Shown piece after piece: positions 1-7,073 of a DNA stretch of 9,579 bases. The stretch is from an uncultured Ignavibacteriales bacterium. Lineage in GTDB: Bacteria > Bacteroidota > Ignavibacteria > Ignavibacteriales > Ignavibacteriaceae. The notes beneath the pieces were generated by a model. The model searched no databases, was not told the origin of the DNA, and was given only the letters and a program-made list of their open reading frames with translations. The stretch lies in the NCBI GenBank assembly GCA_913053915.1, contig CAJXGP010000045.1:1-9579 (forward strand), written 5' to 3'. The translations under genes and the position numbers were made by a program. Position 1 is the stretch's first letter, and every line of letters starts with the position of its first letter.

Positions 1-2217
1 GTTGCATATTTTAGCATGGAATTTATGTTGCACGAAGCTCTTCCAATATATGCCGGCGGGTTAGGCAATGTAGCAGGCGATCAACTTAAAGCTGCCAGTG
101 ATCTCGGCGTCCCGGTTATTGGTATAGGACTTTTGTATCAGCAAGGATATTTTCGTCAGGTAATTGATAAGTATGGAGTGCAGCATGCAGTTTATCCATA
201 TAATGATCCCGGTCAATTACAAGTTACCCCCCTTCGTCAAGCAAATGGCGAATGGTTGCGTGTGAAGGTAGAATTACCGGGTTACATGGTGGTTCTTCGT
301 ACTTGGCAGGTAAAAGTCGGGAGAACAAAACTGTATTTATTGGATAGTAATGATGCAGCTAATTTCCCTGTACATCGCGGTATTACAAGTGAATTATACG
401 GAAGTGGGCAAGAATTGCGTCTTCAACAAGAGATTATACTTGGAATTGGAGGTTGGAAATTACTTACCGCGCTGGGAATTCAACCTCAAGTTTGTCATCT
501 TAATGAGGGACATGCTGCATTTGCAGTTCTTGAAAGAGCACATGCTTTTATGGAGAAAACCGGACAACCTTTTGATGTTGCATTTAAGGCAACTCGAGCC
601 GGGAATCTTTTCACAACACACACTGCAGTCCCCGCCGGTTTTGATGTTTTTCAGCCTTACCTCATAGAGCAATATTTTTGTGCCTACGCTGTTAATAAAC
701 TTGGTATTAAGGTTGATGAATTATTAGCGTTGGGAAGGGCGAATCAAAGTAATCAATCGGAAAATTTCAACATGGCTTATTTAGCAGTCAGAGGTAGCGG
801 AGCAGTGAATGGTGTTAGCAGGTTACACGGTGAGGTTAGCAGAGGTATCTTCGCATCTTTATTCCCAAATTGGCCTGTGAATGAAATCCCCGTTAAACAT
901 ATCACTAATGGAGTGCACATGACTAGCTGGGATTCTGAGGCGGCCGATGCCCTTTGGACTGAAGCCTGCGGTAAAGATCGATGGCGGGGCACTACCGAGT
1001 TACATGAGCAAAACATCCGAAATGTTTCCGATGAAAGAATTTGGCAAATGCGTAATTCAGCGAGTATCTCACTGATTAAGTTTGTTCGCGAACGCTTGTA
1101 TATACATTTAAGTGCTCTGGCTGCTACTTCGTCCGATGATCTCCGTAATGTTAATCATTTCTTCGATCCCAATGCTTTAACTTTAGGTTTTGCACGACGA
1201 TTTGCAACTTATAAAAGACCCAATCTTTTACTTCATGATCCGGAAAGACTGCTGCGTATCTTAACAAACCCGAAATTTCCCGTACAACTTATTATAGCCG
1301 GCAAAGCTCATCCTGCCGATAAAGCCGGACAAGACTTGATCCAGCAATGGATAAATTTTATTCAAAATACTAATGCTGAAAATCACGTTATATTTCTTTC
1401 CGATTATGATATGTTATTAACCGAACATTTAGTGCAAGGCATAGATGTTTGGTTAAATACTCCACGCCGTCCATGGGAAGCATGCGGTACAAGCGGTATG
1501 AAAGTGTTGGTTAACGGGGGTATAAATATTTCTGAGTTAGATGGCTGGTGGGAAGAAGCGTATTCACCTGAAGTCGGATGGGCTTTGGGTGATCGATTAG
1601 AACATGGAGATGATCCTTTGGTCGATGCTAAAGAAGCTGAAGACCTTTACACTATACTTGAGCAGGAGGTAATACCCGAATTTTATACTCGTAATGAAAA
1701 AGGTATTCCAACTATGTGGGTAAGAAAGATGAGAGAAAGTATGGCTCACTTAACAGCACAATTTTCGGCTAACCGGGCTGTTCGTGATTATACTGAACTT
1801 CATTACTTACCGGCTTCGATTGCTTATAATAAGCGTGCTGCCGACAAAGGCGAGGTCGCTAAGAAGATCGTTGATTGGAAGAACAATATTAAAAGTAAAT
1901 GGATTGCACTTCGTTTCCATGGTGTTAATATTAAAACTACACAAAAATATCATGATTTTGAAGTCCATGTGTATCTCGATGAACTTACTAAAGATGACGT
2001 TAAAGTAGAAATTTATGCCGATGAAGCAAACGGTTTTAGCGCAGTTTGTAAAGAAATGAAGTATAATAAGCTGCAGACAGGAGCTATTAATATCCATGTA
2101 TATACAGCCTCTGTTTCGGCGGAGCGTCCTGCATCCGATTATACTCCGAGAATAATTCCTTCTTTTCCCGGTGTTAAAGTTCCGTTGGAAATTTCTGAAA
2201 TTCTGTGGCAGAAATAA
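1..2217 (+). CDS. glgP: Alpha-glucan (glycogen/maltodextrin) phosphorylase, DUF3417-type GT35, 5'-truncated
   Basis: The reading frame is open from base 1 (Val-Ala-Tyr-Phe-Ser-Met-Glu) to a TAA at 2215-2217, giving 738 codons. Proteins of this family are about 850 residues, so roughly 110 N-terminal residues, including most of the DUF3417 region, lie outside the window. The Met codon at 16 sits inside the conserved AYFSMEF motif and is not the true start. The family removes glucose-1-phosphate from the non-reducing ends of alpha-1,4-glucans with phosphate and pyridoxal phosphate, in the cytoplasm. Visible landmarks in order are YAGGLGNVAGDQLKAASDLG, CHLNEGHAAF, THTAVPAGFDVF, NGVSRLHGE, HITNGVHMTSW (His codon 916-918), GFARRFATYKRP, IAGKAHPADK, the LSDYDM and NTPRRPWEACGTSGMK block, and NGGINISELDGWW. 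The Lys codon at 1501-1503 in GTSGMK matches the PLP-binding lysine of GT35 enzymes. The ~170 residues after the catalytic core resemble the C-terminal extension normal for this subtype. No neighbouring glycogen gene is visible. Confidence 0.95.
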   Translation, partial: VAYFSMEFMLHEALPIYAGGLGNVAGDQLKAASDLGVPVIGIGLLYQQGYFRQVIDKYGVQHAVYPYNDPGQLQVTPLRQANGEWLRVKVELPGYMVVLRTWQVKVGRTKLYLLDSNDAANFPVHRGITSELYGSGQELRLQQEIILGIGGWKLLTALGIQPQVCHLNEGHAAFAVLERAHAFMEKTGQPFDVAFKATRAGNLFTTHTAVPAGFDVFQPYLIEQYFCAYAVNKLGIKVDELLALGRANQSNQSENFNMAYLAVRGSGAVNGVSRLHGEVSRGIFASLFPNWPVNEIPVKHITNGVHMTSWDSEAADALWTEACGKDRWRGTTELHEQNIRNVSDERIWQMRNSASISLIKFVRERLYIHLSALAATSSDDLRNVNHFFDPNALTLGFARRFATYKRPNLLLHDPERLLRILTNPKFPVQLIIAGKAHPADKAGQDLIQQWINFIQNTNAENHVIFLSDYDMLLTEHLVQGIDVWLNTPRRPWEACGTSGMKVLVNGGINISELDGWWEEAYSPEVGWALGDRLEHGDDPLVDAKEAEDLYTILEQEVIPEFYTRNEKGIPTMWVRKMRESMAHLTAQFSANRAVRDYTELHYLPASIAYNKRAADKGEVAKKIVDWKNNIKSKWIALRFHGVNIKTTQKYHDFEVHVYLDELTKDDVKVEIYADEANGFSAVCKEMKYNKLQTGAINIHVYTASVSAERPASDYTPRIIPSFPGVKVPLEISEILWQK

Positions 2218-2304
2218 AACTAAAAGAGCAAAGGATGAAAATCATGTTCTCATTAACCGGCAAGTAATTTTTAATCAAAAAATTGGAGTAAAGTTACACA
2301 ATGA

Positions 2305-2500
2305 ATGAACTTTCTTAAAATAGCACCGGTAAAAAATAATTTAACGAATGCCGTTATTACTTTTTCCATTGTTTGGGTGAGTGTGGGAATTATTCATAAA
2401 ATCGATAAATAAATCCCTTTCCCTGTTTTTACAACTGCTTCCATACTTGGCTCTAATATTTGTCCTTACGGCTTTAACTTTTCTATGGAAACGGAACTGA
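2305..2500 (+). pseudogene. Frameshifted small two-helix membrane protein (unrecognised)
   Basis: Two short frames abut here. Frame A starts at ATG 2305 and stops at 2410-2412 (35 codons). It begins MNFLKIAPVK and contains the hydrophobic run AVITFSIVWVSVGII, followed by HKIDK. Frame B, shifted by +1, ends at TGA 2498-2500 with another hydrophobic run (LFLQLLPYLALIFVLTALTFLW) and the basic tail KRN. The junction carries the tandem repeat ATAAATAAAT (2405-2414). Removing one 4-bp unit (TAAA) joins the frames as ...HKID-KSLSLF..., giving one ~63-residue protein with two membrane helices and a positive end. This suggests a small membrane protein gene disrupted by a 4-bp slippage duplication. Alternatives are a separate 35-codon protein (GGAG at 2285-2288 is 16 nt before the ATG, rather far), a second frame starting at GTG 2381, or chance hydrophobic frames in A+T-rich DNA. 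I do not recognise the family. Confidence 0.4.
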
Positions 2501-2549
2501 ACTACATAACGGAAACGGCTACATGGCTATTGAATTGAGTGCTGATTAA

Positions 2550-2606
2550 GAGCCTGTCGCGGGAAAACTGCACGGCGGGTTCTGTGAGGGGTATGTTTTC
2601 CTCACA
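2550..2606 (+). ncRNA. Orphan group II intron domain V with domain VI-like hairpin
   Basis: Bases 2550-2582 (33 nt) fold as a canonical group II intron domain V. A 9-bp lower stem (GAGCCTGTC, 2550-2558, with GGCGGGTTC, 2574-2582, including GU wobbles) contains the AGC catalytic triad. It is followed by a 4-bp upper stem (GCGG with CTGC) closed by a GAAAA loop, and the two-nucleotide bulge AC (2572-2573) on the 3' strand, where the family has its metal-binding bulge. Bases 2583-2606 form a perfect 7-bp hairpin (TGTGAGG with CCTCACA) in the position of domain VI, starting with the TGTGAGGGG that commonly follows domain V. I see no reverse transcriptase gene and no recognisable domain I, so this is a remnant or repurposed fragment, not a complete intron. 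The domain VI stem has no obvious bulged branch-point adenosine. Lengths and pairings are read directly; family assignment is from knowledge of group II domain V. Confidence 0.8.
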
Positions 2607-2617
2607 TATTTTTTTAT
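2583..2617 (+). terminator. Possible intrinsic terminator formed by the domain VI-like hairpin
   Basis: The 7-bp stem at 2583-2589/2600-2606, with a 10-nt loop, is followed by TAT and a run of seven T (2609-2615). This is the layout of a rho-independent terminator. It lies only 22 nt before the cfa start codon, so if active it would separate cfa from upstream transcription or act as an attenuator. A TATAAT at 2615-2620 could be a -10 element, but no good -35 partner is visible and a transcript starting there would begin at the ribosome binding site. Confidence 0.35.
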
Positions 2618-2624
2618 AATATAT

Positions 2625-2630
2625 AAGGAG
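2625..2630 (+). promoter_or_regulatory. Ribosome binding site of cfa
   Basis: AAGGAG lies 8 nt before the ATG at 2639. It fixes the start of the CFA synthase gene and sits within 20 nt of the intron-derived hairpin. Confidence 0.8.
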
Positions 2631-2638
2631 TAAGACAA

Positions 2639-3769
2639 ATGTCTGTTCAACAAAAAAAACATTATAAATCGCTTGTGGAAAATTTGCTTGGATATGCCGG
2701 AATTAAAATTAACGGTAGTAATCCTTGGGATATTCAAGTATTTGATGAAAGATTTTATAAGCGTGTAATTACCGAAGTTGAATTGGGCCTGGGTGAGTCT
2801 TATATGGATGAGTGGTGGAATGTTGAAAAACTGGATGAGATGATTTATAAGATTGTCCGGGCTGATTTACAATCTAAAATTAAGCATAATTATAAAATCG
2901 CTTTACAATTAGCCGGCTTTTGGTTGATCAATATGCAAACAAGACGACGGGCATTTATTATAGGTAAAAGACATTATGACTTGGGGAATGAACTTTTCCG
3001 GAATATGCTCGATAAACGGATGAACTACAGTTGTGCTTATTGGAAAAATGCTAAATCGTTAGATGAAGCCCAAGAAAATAAACTCGAATTGATTTGCAAA
3101 AAACTTTATCTAAAACCCGGAATGAGAGTGCTTGATATAGGATGCGGGTGGGGAGCTTTCTGTAAATACGCTGCTGAAAAATATGACGTTGAAGTAGTGG
3201 GAATTACCGTTTCAAAGGAACAGGTTTCTCTCGGAAAGGAGTTGTGTAAAGGATTACCGGTTGAATTCAGACTTCAAGACTACAGAGATCTAAATGAAAA
3301 ATTCGATAGAATTGTTTCAATCGGAATGATTGAACATGTTGGGTATAAAAACTACTTGGAATATTTTAAAGTTGCAAAGAAAAATCTAAAAGACGACGGT
3401 TTGTTCTTATTGCATACGATAGGAGAAATACGTTCCCTTAAAAGTACCGATGCCTGGACTCATAAGTACATCTTTCCGAATGGTATGCTGCCTTCCATTG
3501 CGCAACTTTCAAAAGCAATTGAAGGGTTGTTTATAATAGAAGATCTGCATAGCTTCGGTTCAAATTACGACAAAACATTGTTGGCTTGGTATAAGAATTT
3601 TGAGGCTAGTTGGGAACACATAAAAAGAAATTACAACGACCGTTTTTATAGAATGTGGAAATTCTTTTTACTTTCGGCTGCAGGTTCATTCAGGGCAAGA
3701 CATGATCAACTTTGGCAAATTGTTCTTTCGAAAAATGGAGTTTTAGGCGGATATGAATCTATTCGTTAG
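2639..3769 (+). CDS. cfa: Cyclopropane-fatty-acyl-phospholipid synthase
   Basis: This 376-residue enzyme transfers a methylene group from S-adenosylmethionine across the cis double bond of unsaturated acyl chains in membrane phospholipids, acting at the inner face of the cytoplasmic membrane. The length is close to E. coli Cfa (382). An N-terminal helical lipid-binding part (about 1-100) is followed by the catalytic Rossmann fold. The motif RHYDLGNELF (111-120) precedes YSCAYW (130-135), and the SAM-binding glycine motif is VLDIGCGWG (164-172). Residues equivalent to the E. coli bicarbonate site are all present at a constant offset of 7: Cys132, Glu232 (MIEHVG), His259 and Ile261 (HTIG), and Tyr310 (SNYDKTLLAW). 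The C-terminal LSAAGSFRARHDQLWQ is also typical. The start is supported by AAGGAG 8 nt upstream. The gene appears to stand alone, with 421 nt before and 258 nt after it. Cfa usually modifies lipids on entry into stationary phase or under stress, but no such control can be read from the sequence. Confidence 0.95.
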   Translation: MSVQQKKHYKSLVENLLGYAGIKINGSNPWDIQVFDERFYKRVITEVELGLGESYMDEWWNVEKLDEMIYKIVRADLQSKIKHNYKIALQLAGFWLINMQTRRRAFIIGKRHYDLGNELFRNMLDKRMNYSCAYWKNAKSLDEAQENKLELICKKLYLKPGMRVLDIGCGWGAFCKYAAEKYDVEVVGITVSKEQVSLGKELCKGLPVEFRLQDYRDLNEKFDRIVSIGMIEHVGYKNYLEYFKVAKKNLKDDGLFLLHTIGEIRSLKSTDAWTHKYIFPNGMLPSIAQLSKAIEGLFIIEDLHSFGSNYDKTLLAWYKNFEASWEHIKRNYNDRFYRMWKFFLLSAAGSFRARHDQLWQIVLSKNGVLGGYESIR

Positions 3770-4027
3770 AAAAGGTTGGAATAAAATATTCCGGTTTAAG
3801 TAATTTCATGCTGGGGATAAAGGTTTACTTTTCGCGTGAATAATCTTAACCATACTGAATAATAAACAGGTGTTCCGTTTAACCGAGATTTTATAAGAGG
3901 AGAACCATATTTTTATAGTATGTTAAATTTGTAGGATTTTCTGTAAAAATTTTCTGAAGTCTAATCCAAAATTGAAGTTTAATAATAATGGGATGCCGGA
4001 TTTTCAGGAATTAAAAAGGAGGTAATT
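3770..4027. other. Spacer between cfa and the acyl-CoA ligase gene
   Basis: The 258 nt contain no credible gene. Just after the cfa stop is a small perfect hairpin, GGAATA-AAA-TATTCC (3778-3792), which is A+T-rich and lacks a following T run, so it is a poor terminator. An octamer ATTTTCTG occurs twice, 13 bp apart (3936-3943 and 3949-3956), of unknown meaning. A promoter for the ligase operon probably lies here, but I cannot point to a convincing -35/-10 pair. Confidence 0.5.
4016..4022 (+). promoter_or_regulatory. Ribosome binding site of the acyl-CoA ligase
   Basis: AAGGAGG is a full anti-SD match, 5 nt before the ATG at 4028. It is the strongest ribosome binding site in the window and fixes this start. 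Confidence 0.8.
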
Positions 4028-5560
4028 ATGAATTTGCACGAGATTTTAGATTTCGCTGCGGATCGCTTCCCTGATAAAGAAGCAGTTGTGTATGCCGGCG
4101 GAGAAATGACTTACAAACAGTTGAAAGAAAACGCTAATAAATTTGCCAACTATCTATTGACTAAAGGGCTTCAAAAGGGAGATAAAGTAGCTCTCATTTC
4201 TTTTAACACGCCTGAAACTTTAGTATCTTTTTTCGGAATATTAAAAGCCGGTGGAGTAGCAGTACCAATCAACTATAAATCGCAATCTCCCGAAATCAGG
4301 TATCTTGTAGAACACAGCGATTCGTCATTTGTGGTTTATGATCAGAGCCTGAGCGATGTTATTCTTAAAGGAGTAAGAGGAATAAAAGCTTTGCGCGGCG
4401 GTGTAAGCTTTGGAAATCCTGTTGATGAAAGTCATACATCTTATAAAGAGATTATTGGAAACTATACGGATATTACCCCGGAGCTTGAGATAAAAATGAC
4501 AGATGTGGCGGAAATAATTTATACTTCCGGAACAACGGGCAACCCGAAAGGATGCGTTCTTACGCATTATAATATTTTTTTAGTTGCATTCATGGCAGCA
4601 GGAACATTTGGCTTAAATGTAAATTCACGCACATTACATGCAATGCCTCTTTACCACTCCGCCCCTTTAAATTTAATGATGCTCGGAACTACACTTGTGG
4701 GTGGAACGCATATTCTTTTACGGGAATATCATCCTCAATATTTTTTAGATTTTATCGAAAAGCAAAATGTTACTCATACCTTTGCGGCTCCAATTGCTCT
4801 GTTAATGCCGATGCAACTCCCAAATTTTAATTCATATAATCTTAATTCTATTGAACTCTGGGTTTACGGCGGTGGTCCGATAAGCAAAGAAACAGCACAA
4901 TTGGTAATGCAAAAATACAAGAGCGATAAATTTATGCAGGTATACGGTCTTTCCGAATCAGGTCCTAACGGCAGTTATCTTGCGCCGAAAGACCAAGTAA
5001 TAAAAGCCGGAAGTATCGGATTTTGCGGAACTATGAATGTTCATCTAAAAATTGTAAATAAACATGGAGATGAAGTCAAACCGGACGAAGTTGGGGAAAT
5101 AATTATCCAATCCGAAACCAACATGAAAGAATATTATAAAAACCCGTCGGCAACACAAGAAACTTTGCGCGATGGATGGGTATATACCGGTGACCTTGCC
5201 CGCTGTGACAAAGATGGATATATCTTTATAGTTGATAGAAAAAAAGACATGATTGTAACCGGTGGGGAGAATGTCTACACTAAAGAAGTCGAGGATGTGC
5301 TTTTGCAAAATCCTTCGATCGCGCAGGCGGCGGTGTTTGGTGTGCCGCATAATGAATGGGGGGAAACCGTTGCTGCGGCGCTTGTTCTTAAACCTAACTC
5401 TTCCGTTTCTTCCGGTGAAATACTTGATTCATTAAAAAATAAAATAGCAAAGTTTAAAATTCCGCGAATTATCAAGTTTTATTCAAACCTTCCGCTAACA
5501 CCTACGGGAAAGGTTATTAAATACCGGTTGCGAAGTGATTATTTAAAAGAAAGGAGTTGA
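4028..5560 (+). CDS. AMP-forming acyl-CoA synthetase/ligase (fatty-acid-CoA ligase-like, ANL superfamily)
   Basis: The 510-residue protein belongs to the ANL adenylating enzymes, which activate a carboxylic acid with ATP to an acyl-adenylate and then transfer it to coenzyme A. All core motifs are intact: the phosphate-binding loop YTSGTTGNPKG (165-175), YGLSES (306-311), YTGDL (386-390), the hinge and ATP-ribose region DRKKDMIVTGGENV (403-416), and the C-terminal PTGK with the likely catalytic lysine at 495. The length is normal for medium- or long-chain fatty acid, CaiC-like or similar ligases. There is no signal peptide or membrane helix, so it should be cytoplasmic or peripheral. The acid substrate cannot be read from sequence alone; the acyl-CoA dehydrogenase beginning 3 nt downstream argues for a saturated fatty or branched acid. 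The start is fixed by AAGGAGG. The stop TGA (5558-5560) lies just after the ribosome binding site of the next gene, implying one transcript. Confidence 0.92.
   Translation: MNLHEILDFAADRFPDKEAVVYAGGEMTYKQLKENANKFANYLLTKGLQKGDKVALISFNTPETLVSFFGILKAGGVAVPINYKSQSPEIRYLVEHSDSSFVVYDQSLSDVILKGVRGIKALRGGVSFGNPVDESHTSYKEIIGNYTDITPELEIKMTDVAEIIYTSGTTGNPKGCVLTHYNIFLVAFMAAGTFGLNVNSRTLHAMPLYHSAPLNLMMLGTTLVGGTHILLREYHPQYFLDFIEKQNVTHTFAAPIALLMPMQLPNFNSYNLNSIELWVYGGGPISKETAQLVMQKYKSDKFMQVYGLSESGPNGSYLAPKDQVIKAGSIGFCGTMNVHLKIVNKHGDEVKPDEVGEIIIQSETNMKEYYKNPSATQETLRDGWVYTGDLARCDKDGYIFIVDRKKDMIVTGGENVYTKEVEDVLLQNPSIAQAAVFGVPHNEWGETVAAALVLKPNSSVSSGEILDSLKNKIAKFKIPRIIKFYSNLPLTPTGKVIKYRLRSDYLKERS
5551..5556 (+). 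promoter_or_regulatory. Ribosome binding site of the acyl-CoA dehydrogenase inside the ligase gene end
   Basis: AAGGAG is encoded by the last codons of the ligase gene and lies 7 nt before the ATG at 5564. The arrangement supports co-transcription and possible translational coupling. Confidence 0.75.
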
Positions 5561-5563
5561 GCC

Positions 5564-6817
5564 ATGATACAAGCTGTTTATAGTGATATTCAATCACAAA
5601 TTCAGTCTGAAATGAGAGCATTTGTTAAAGAAGATGTGCCTCGTCAACTTTTATTGGATCTGGATGAAGATAAGGTGAGATATCCGAGAGAGTTTATTGA
5701 AAGTGCTGCTAAAAGAAAATTATTAGGCCTGAGATTTCCGAAAGAATATGGTGGACGCGGATTAGGATGGAAAGAAGAAGTAGTTGGGCTGGAAGAAATA
5801 GGAGTGTTGGGAACGGCATTACCTTGTCTCTATTCGTTGGTAAGTATCGTAGGTGAAGCTATAAATAAGTTTGGTTCGCTTCAGCAGAAAGAAAAATATC
5901 TGGCACTAACTATCGCGGGTAAATTGACAACTGCCGAAGGATTAACCGAGCCACGCGGTGGTTCGGATTTTTTTGGTGTAACAACCACTGCTAAACGTGA
6001 CGGCGATTATTATATCTTAAACGGTCAAAAACGATTTATTGTCGGGGCAGAGGGTGCCGATTACTTTTTTGTTTATACACGGACCGGGGATGATCCAAAT
6101 GGTAAAAATTCGATGAGTGCATTCATTGTTGATAGAAAAATGGGTGTTGAGGTACATCACCTCTATGGATTGATGGGTACAAAAGGCGGCGGTACGGGTA
6201 GAATTGTTTTTCGTGATGTGAAAGTACCGAAAGAAAATCTAATCGGTGAAGAAAACGGTGCAGTTGAAATTTTTAATCAGATGATGATACCTGAACGAAT
6301 GACAAGCGCTGCCGGAGCATTGGGAATGGCCCGGGCCGCTTTGGAAATTGCCGCTCGTTATAGTAACAAGAGAAAAGCCTTCGGAAGAAAGATACGTTCA
6401 TTTGAAGCCGTCAGCTTTATGATTGCCGATAGTATAACTAAATTGGATGCTGCCCGTGCATTAGTGCATTCCGCTTCAATTGCAATCGATAATGGTGTGA
6501 ATGGTTCTTTGCAACGAAGACTCGTCTCGGAAGCGAAAAAATTTGCCACCGGTACTGCATGGGAAGTTATAAACAATGCTATGCAAGTTATGGGGGGAAT
6601 TGGTTATACTAATGTCTTTCCAATAGAAAGACTGCTCAGAGATGCGCGATTAATTATGATTTGGACCGGTACAAACGAAATTATGAACCTTGTCATTCAG
6701 CATGAATACTATAAACAGCTTCTTACGCCGGAAGGTGAATTCGTAGAAAAGGACCTGCGGGATGTCGAAGCTGATGCAGTCAATTCGGAAGAATTGGATG
6801 AAAAAGTTTATGAGTGA
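5564..6817 (+). CDS. Acyl-CoA dehydrogenase, FAD-dependent
   Basis: The 417-residue protein is a full-length acyl-CoA dehydrogenase, which introduces the trans-2 double bond into acyl-CoA and normally passes electrons to electron-transfer flavoprotein. The helical N-domain spans about 1-115. The beta-domain holds [16 protein letters not shown] (123-138), a variant of the usual TEPxAGSD, and [16 protein letters not shown] (153-168). The C-domain has RKAFGRKI (270-277), [10 protein letters not shown] (341-350) and WTGTNEIM (367-374). The catalytic glutamate of MCAD-type enzymes (Glu in YEGT) is replaced by Thr368, while Glu244 in PERMTSAAG aligns with the alternative catalytic glutamate of isovaleryl-CoA and long-chain dehydrogenases (IVD Glu254). 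Activity is therefore probably retained. A short acidic tail follows the fold (about 390-417). The gene starts 3 nt after the ligase stop with AAGGAG upstream, so both enzymes likely act in sequence. Chain length and branching of the substrate are not determinable here. Confidence 0.93.
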   Translation: MIQAVYSDIQSQIQSEMRAFVKEDVPRQLLLDLDEDKVRYPREFIESAAKRKLLGLRFPKEYGGRGLGWKEEVVGLEEIGVLGTALPCLYSLVSIVGEAINKFGSLQQKEKYLALTIAGKLTTAEGLTEPRGGSDFFGVTTTAKRDGDYYILNGQKRFIVGAEGADYFFVYTRTGDDPNGKNSMSAFIVDRKMGVEVHHLYGLMGTKGGGTGRIVFRDVKVPKENLIGEENGAVEIFNQMMIPERMTSAAGALGMARAALEIAARYSNKRKAFGRKIRSFEAVSFMIADSITKLDAARALVHSASIAIDNGVNGSLQRRLVSEAKKFATGTAWEVINNAMQVMGGIGYTNVFPIERLLRDARLIMIWTGTNEIMNLVIQHEYYKQLLTPEGEFVEKDLRDVEADAVNSEELDEKVYE

Positions 6818-6829
6818 ATAGTTATATGT

Positions 6830-6874
6830 AAAGAACTTTTGAGATATTCTATTGTAAGTGTAAAAGTTTTTTTT
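6830..6874 (+). terminator. Weak candidate intrinsic terminator after the ligase-dehydrogenase operon
   Basis: AAAGAACTTTT (6830-6840) can pair with AAAAGTTTTTT (6862-6872), with one GU pair across a 21-nt loop, and a run of eight T (6867-6874) forms the 3' side and tail. The position 12 nt after the dehydrogenase stop suits a terminator, but the stem has a single GC pair and a large loop. Confidence 0.35.
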
Positions 6875-6920
6875 ATACGATCGTAACAATGTATGGATGA
6901 ATTATAATCACAATAGAATA
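6845..6920. repeat. 76-bp segment bounded by perfect 11-bp inverted repeats
   Basis: TATTCTATTGT (6845-6855) is repeated in perfect inverted orientation as ACAATAGAATA (6910-6920), with a 54-nt spacer. The spacer includes the 10-bp palindrome TACGATCGTA (6876-6885). No flanking target-site duplication is visible, so a transposable miniature element is not supported. A regulatory or structural role, or chance, remains possible. Confidence 0.5.
6876..6885. promoter_or_regulatory. 10-bp perfect palindrome TACGATCGTA, possible operator
   Basis: This is a perfectly self-complementary decamer with a GC-containing core in otherwise A+T-rich non-coding DNA. Such short dyads are typical of dimeric repressor sites. 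No regulator gene is visible nearby, so the assignment is speculative. Confidence 0.25.
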
Positions 6921-7073
6921 AAAAGATCTGCGGACATAAATTCTGCTGCAACGTAAACAAAAGAGTGAGCTTGTAAATTGTTCAATGAGTCTGCAATAAA
7001 AATTCTTTTAACTTCGATTTTTGCAAAGAAACGGCAAATGAAATATATTAAACACTAGGTTTAATGAAATATT

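Larger units (their letters stand above)
2218..2638. other. Gap between glgP and cfa (421 nt)
   Basis: This stretch has no long intact gene. It holds a candidate broken two-helix membrane protein gene (2305-2500) and a group II intron domain V/VI-like RNA structure (2550-2606), followed by the cfa ribosome binding site. No convincing GC-rich terminator for glgP is visible. The only inverted repeat just after glgP (2266-2272 with 2278-2284) is made entirely of A and T. Confidence 0.7.

Noticed and set aside
350..672. Overlapping open frames on both strands within the phosphorylase gene
   Set aside because: They lie inside a strongly conserved coding region in other frames, have no family features and are shadows of the real gene.
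2266..2284. Inverted repeat AATTTTT/AAAAATT shortly after glgP as a terminator
   Set aside because: The stem contains no GC pair and no distinct downstream T run, so it cannot be supported as a terminator.
2381..2582. GTGTGGG at 2381 as the 5' boundary of a complete ORF-less group II intron ending after domain V/VI
   Set aside because: GTGTG resembles the intron 5' consensus, but only about 230 nt separate it from the domain VI-like hairpin, too short for domains I-IV, and no domain I motifs were recognised.
2615..2620. TATAAT as the -10 of a cfa promoter
   Set aside because: No acceptable -35 lies 16-19 nt upstream, and the resulting transcript would begin at or inside the ribosome binding site.
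3936..3956. Direct repeat ATTTTCTG upstream of the acyl-CoA ligase as a regulator site
   Set aside because: Two 8-bp A+T-rich copies 13 bp apart are easily due to chance and match no site I can name.
5045..5475. Reverse-strand open frames inside the acyl-CoA ligase gene
   Set aside because: They overlap conserved ligase motifs, lack ribosome binding sites and look like antisense shadows.
6845..6920. Miniature transposable element bounded by 11-bp terminal repeats
   Set aside because: No target-site duplication is visible at either edge (GAGA on the left, AAAA on the right) and a copy number cannot be assessed from this window.
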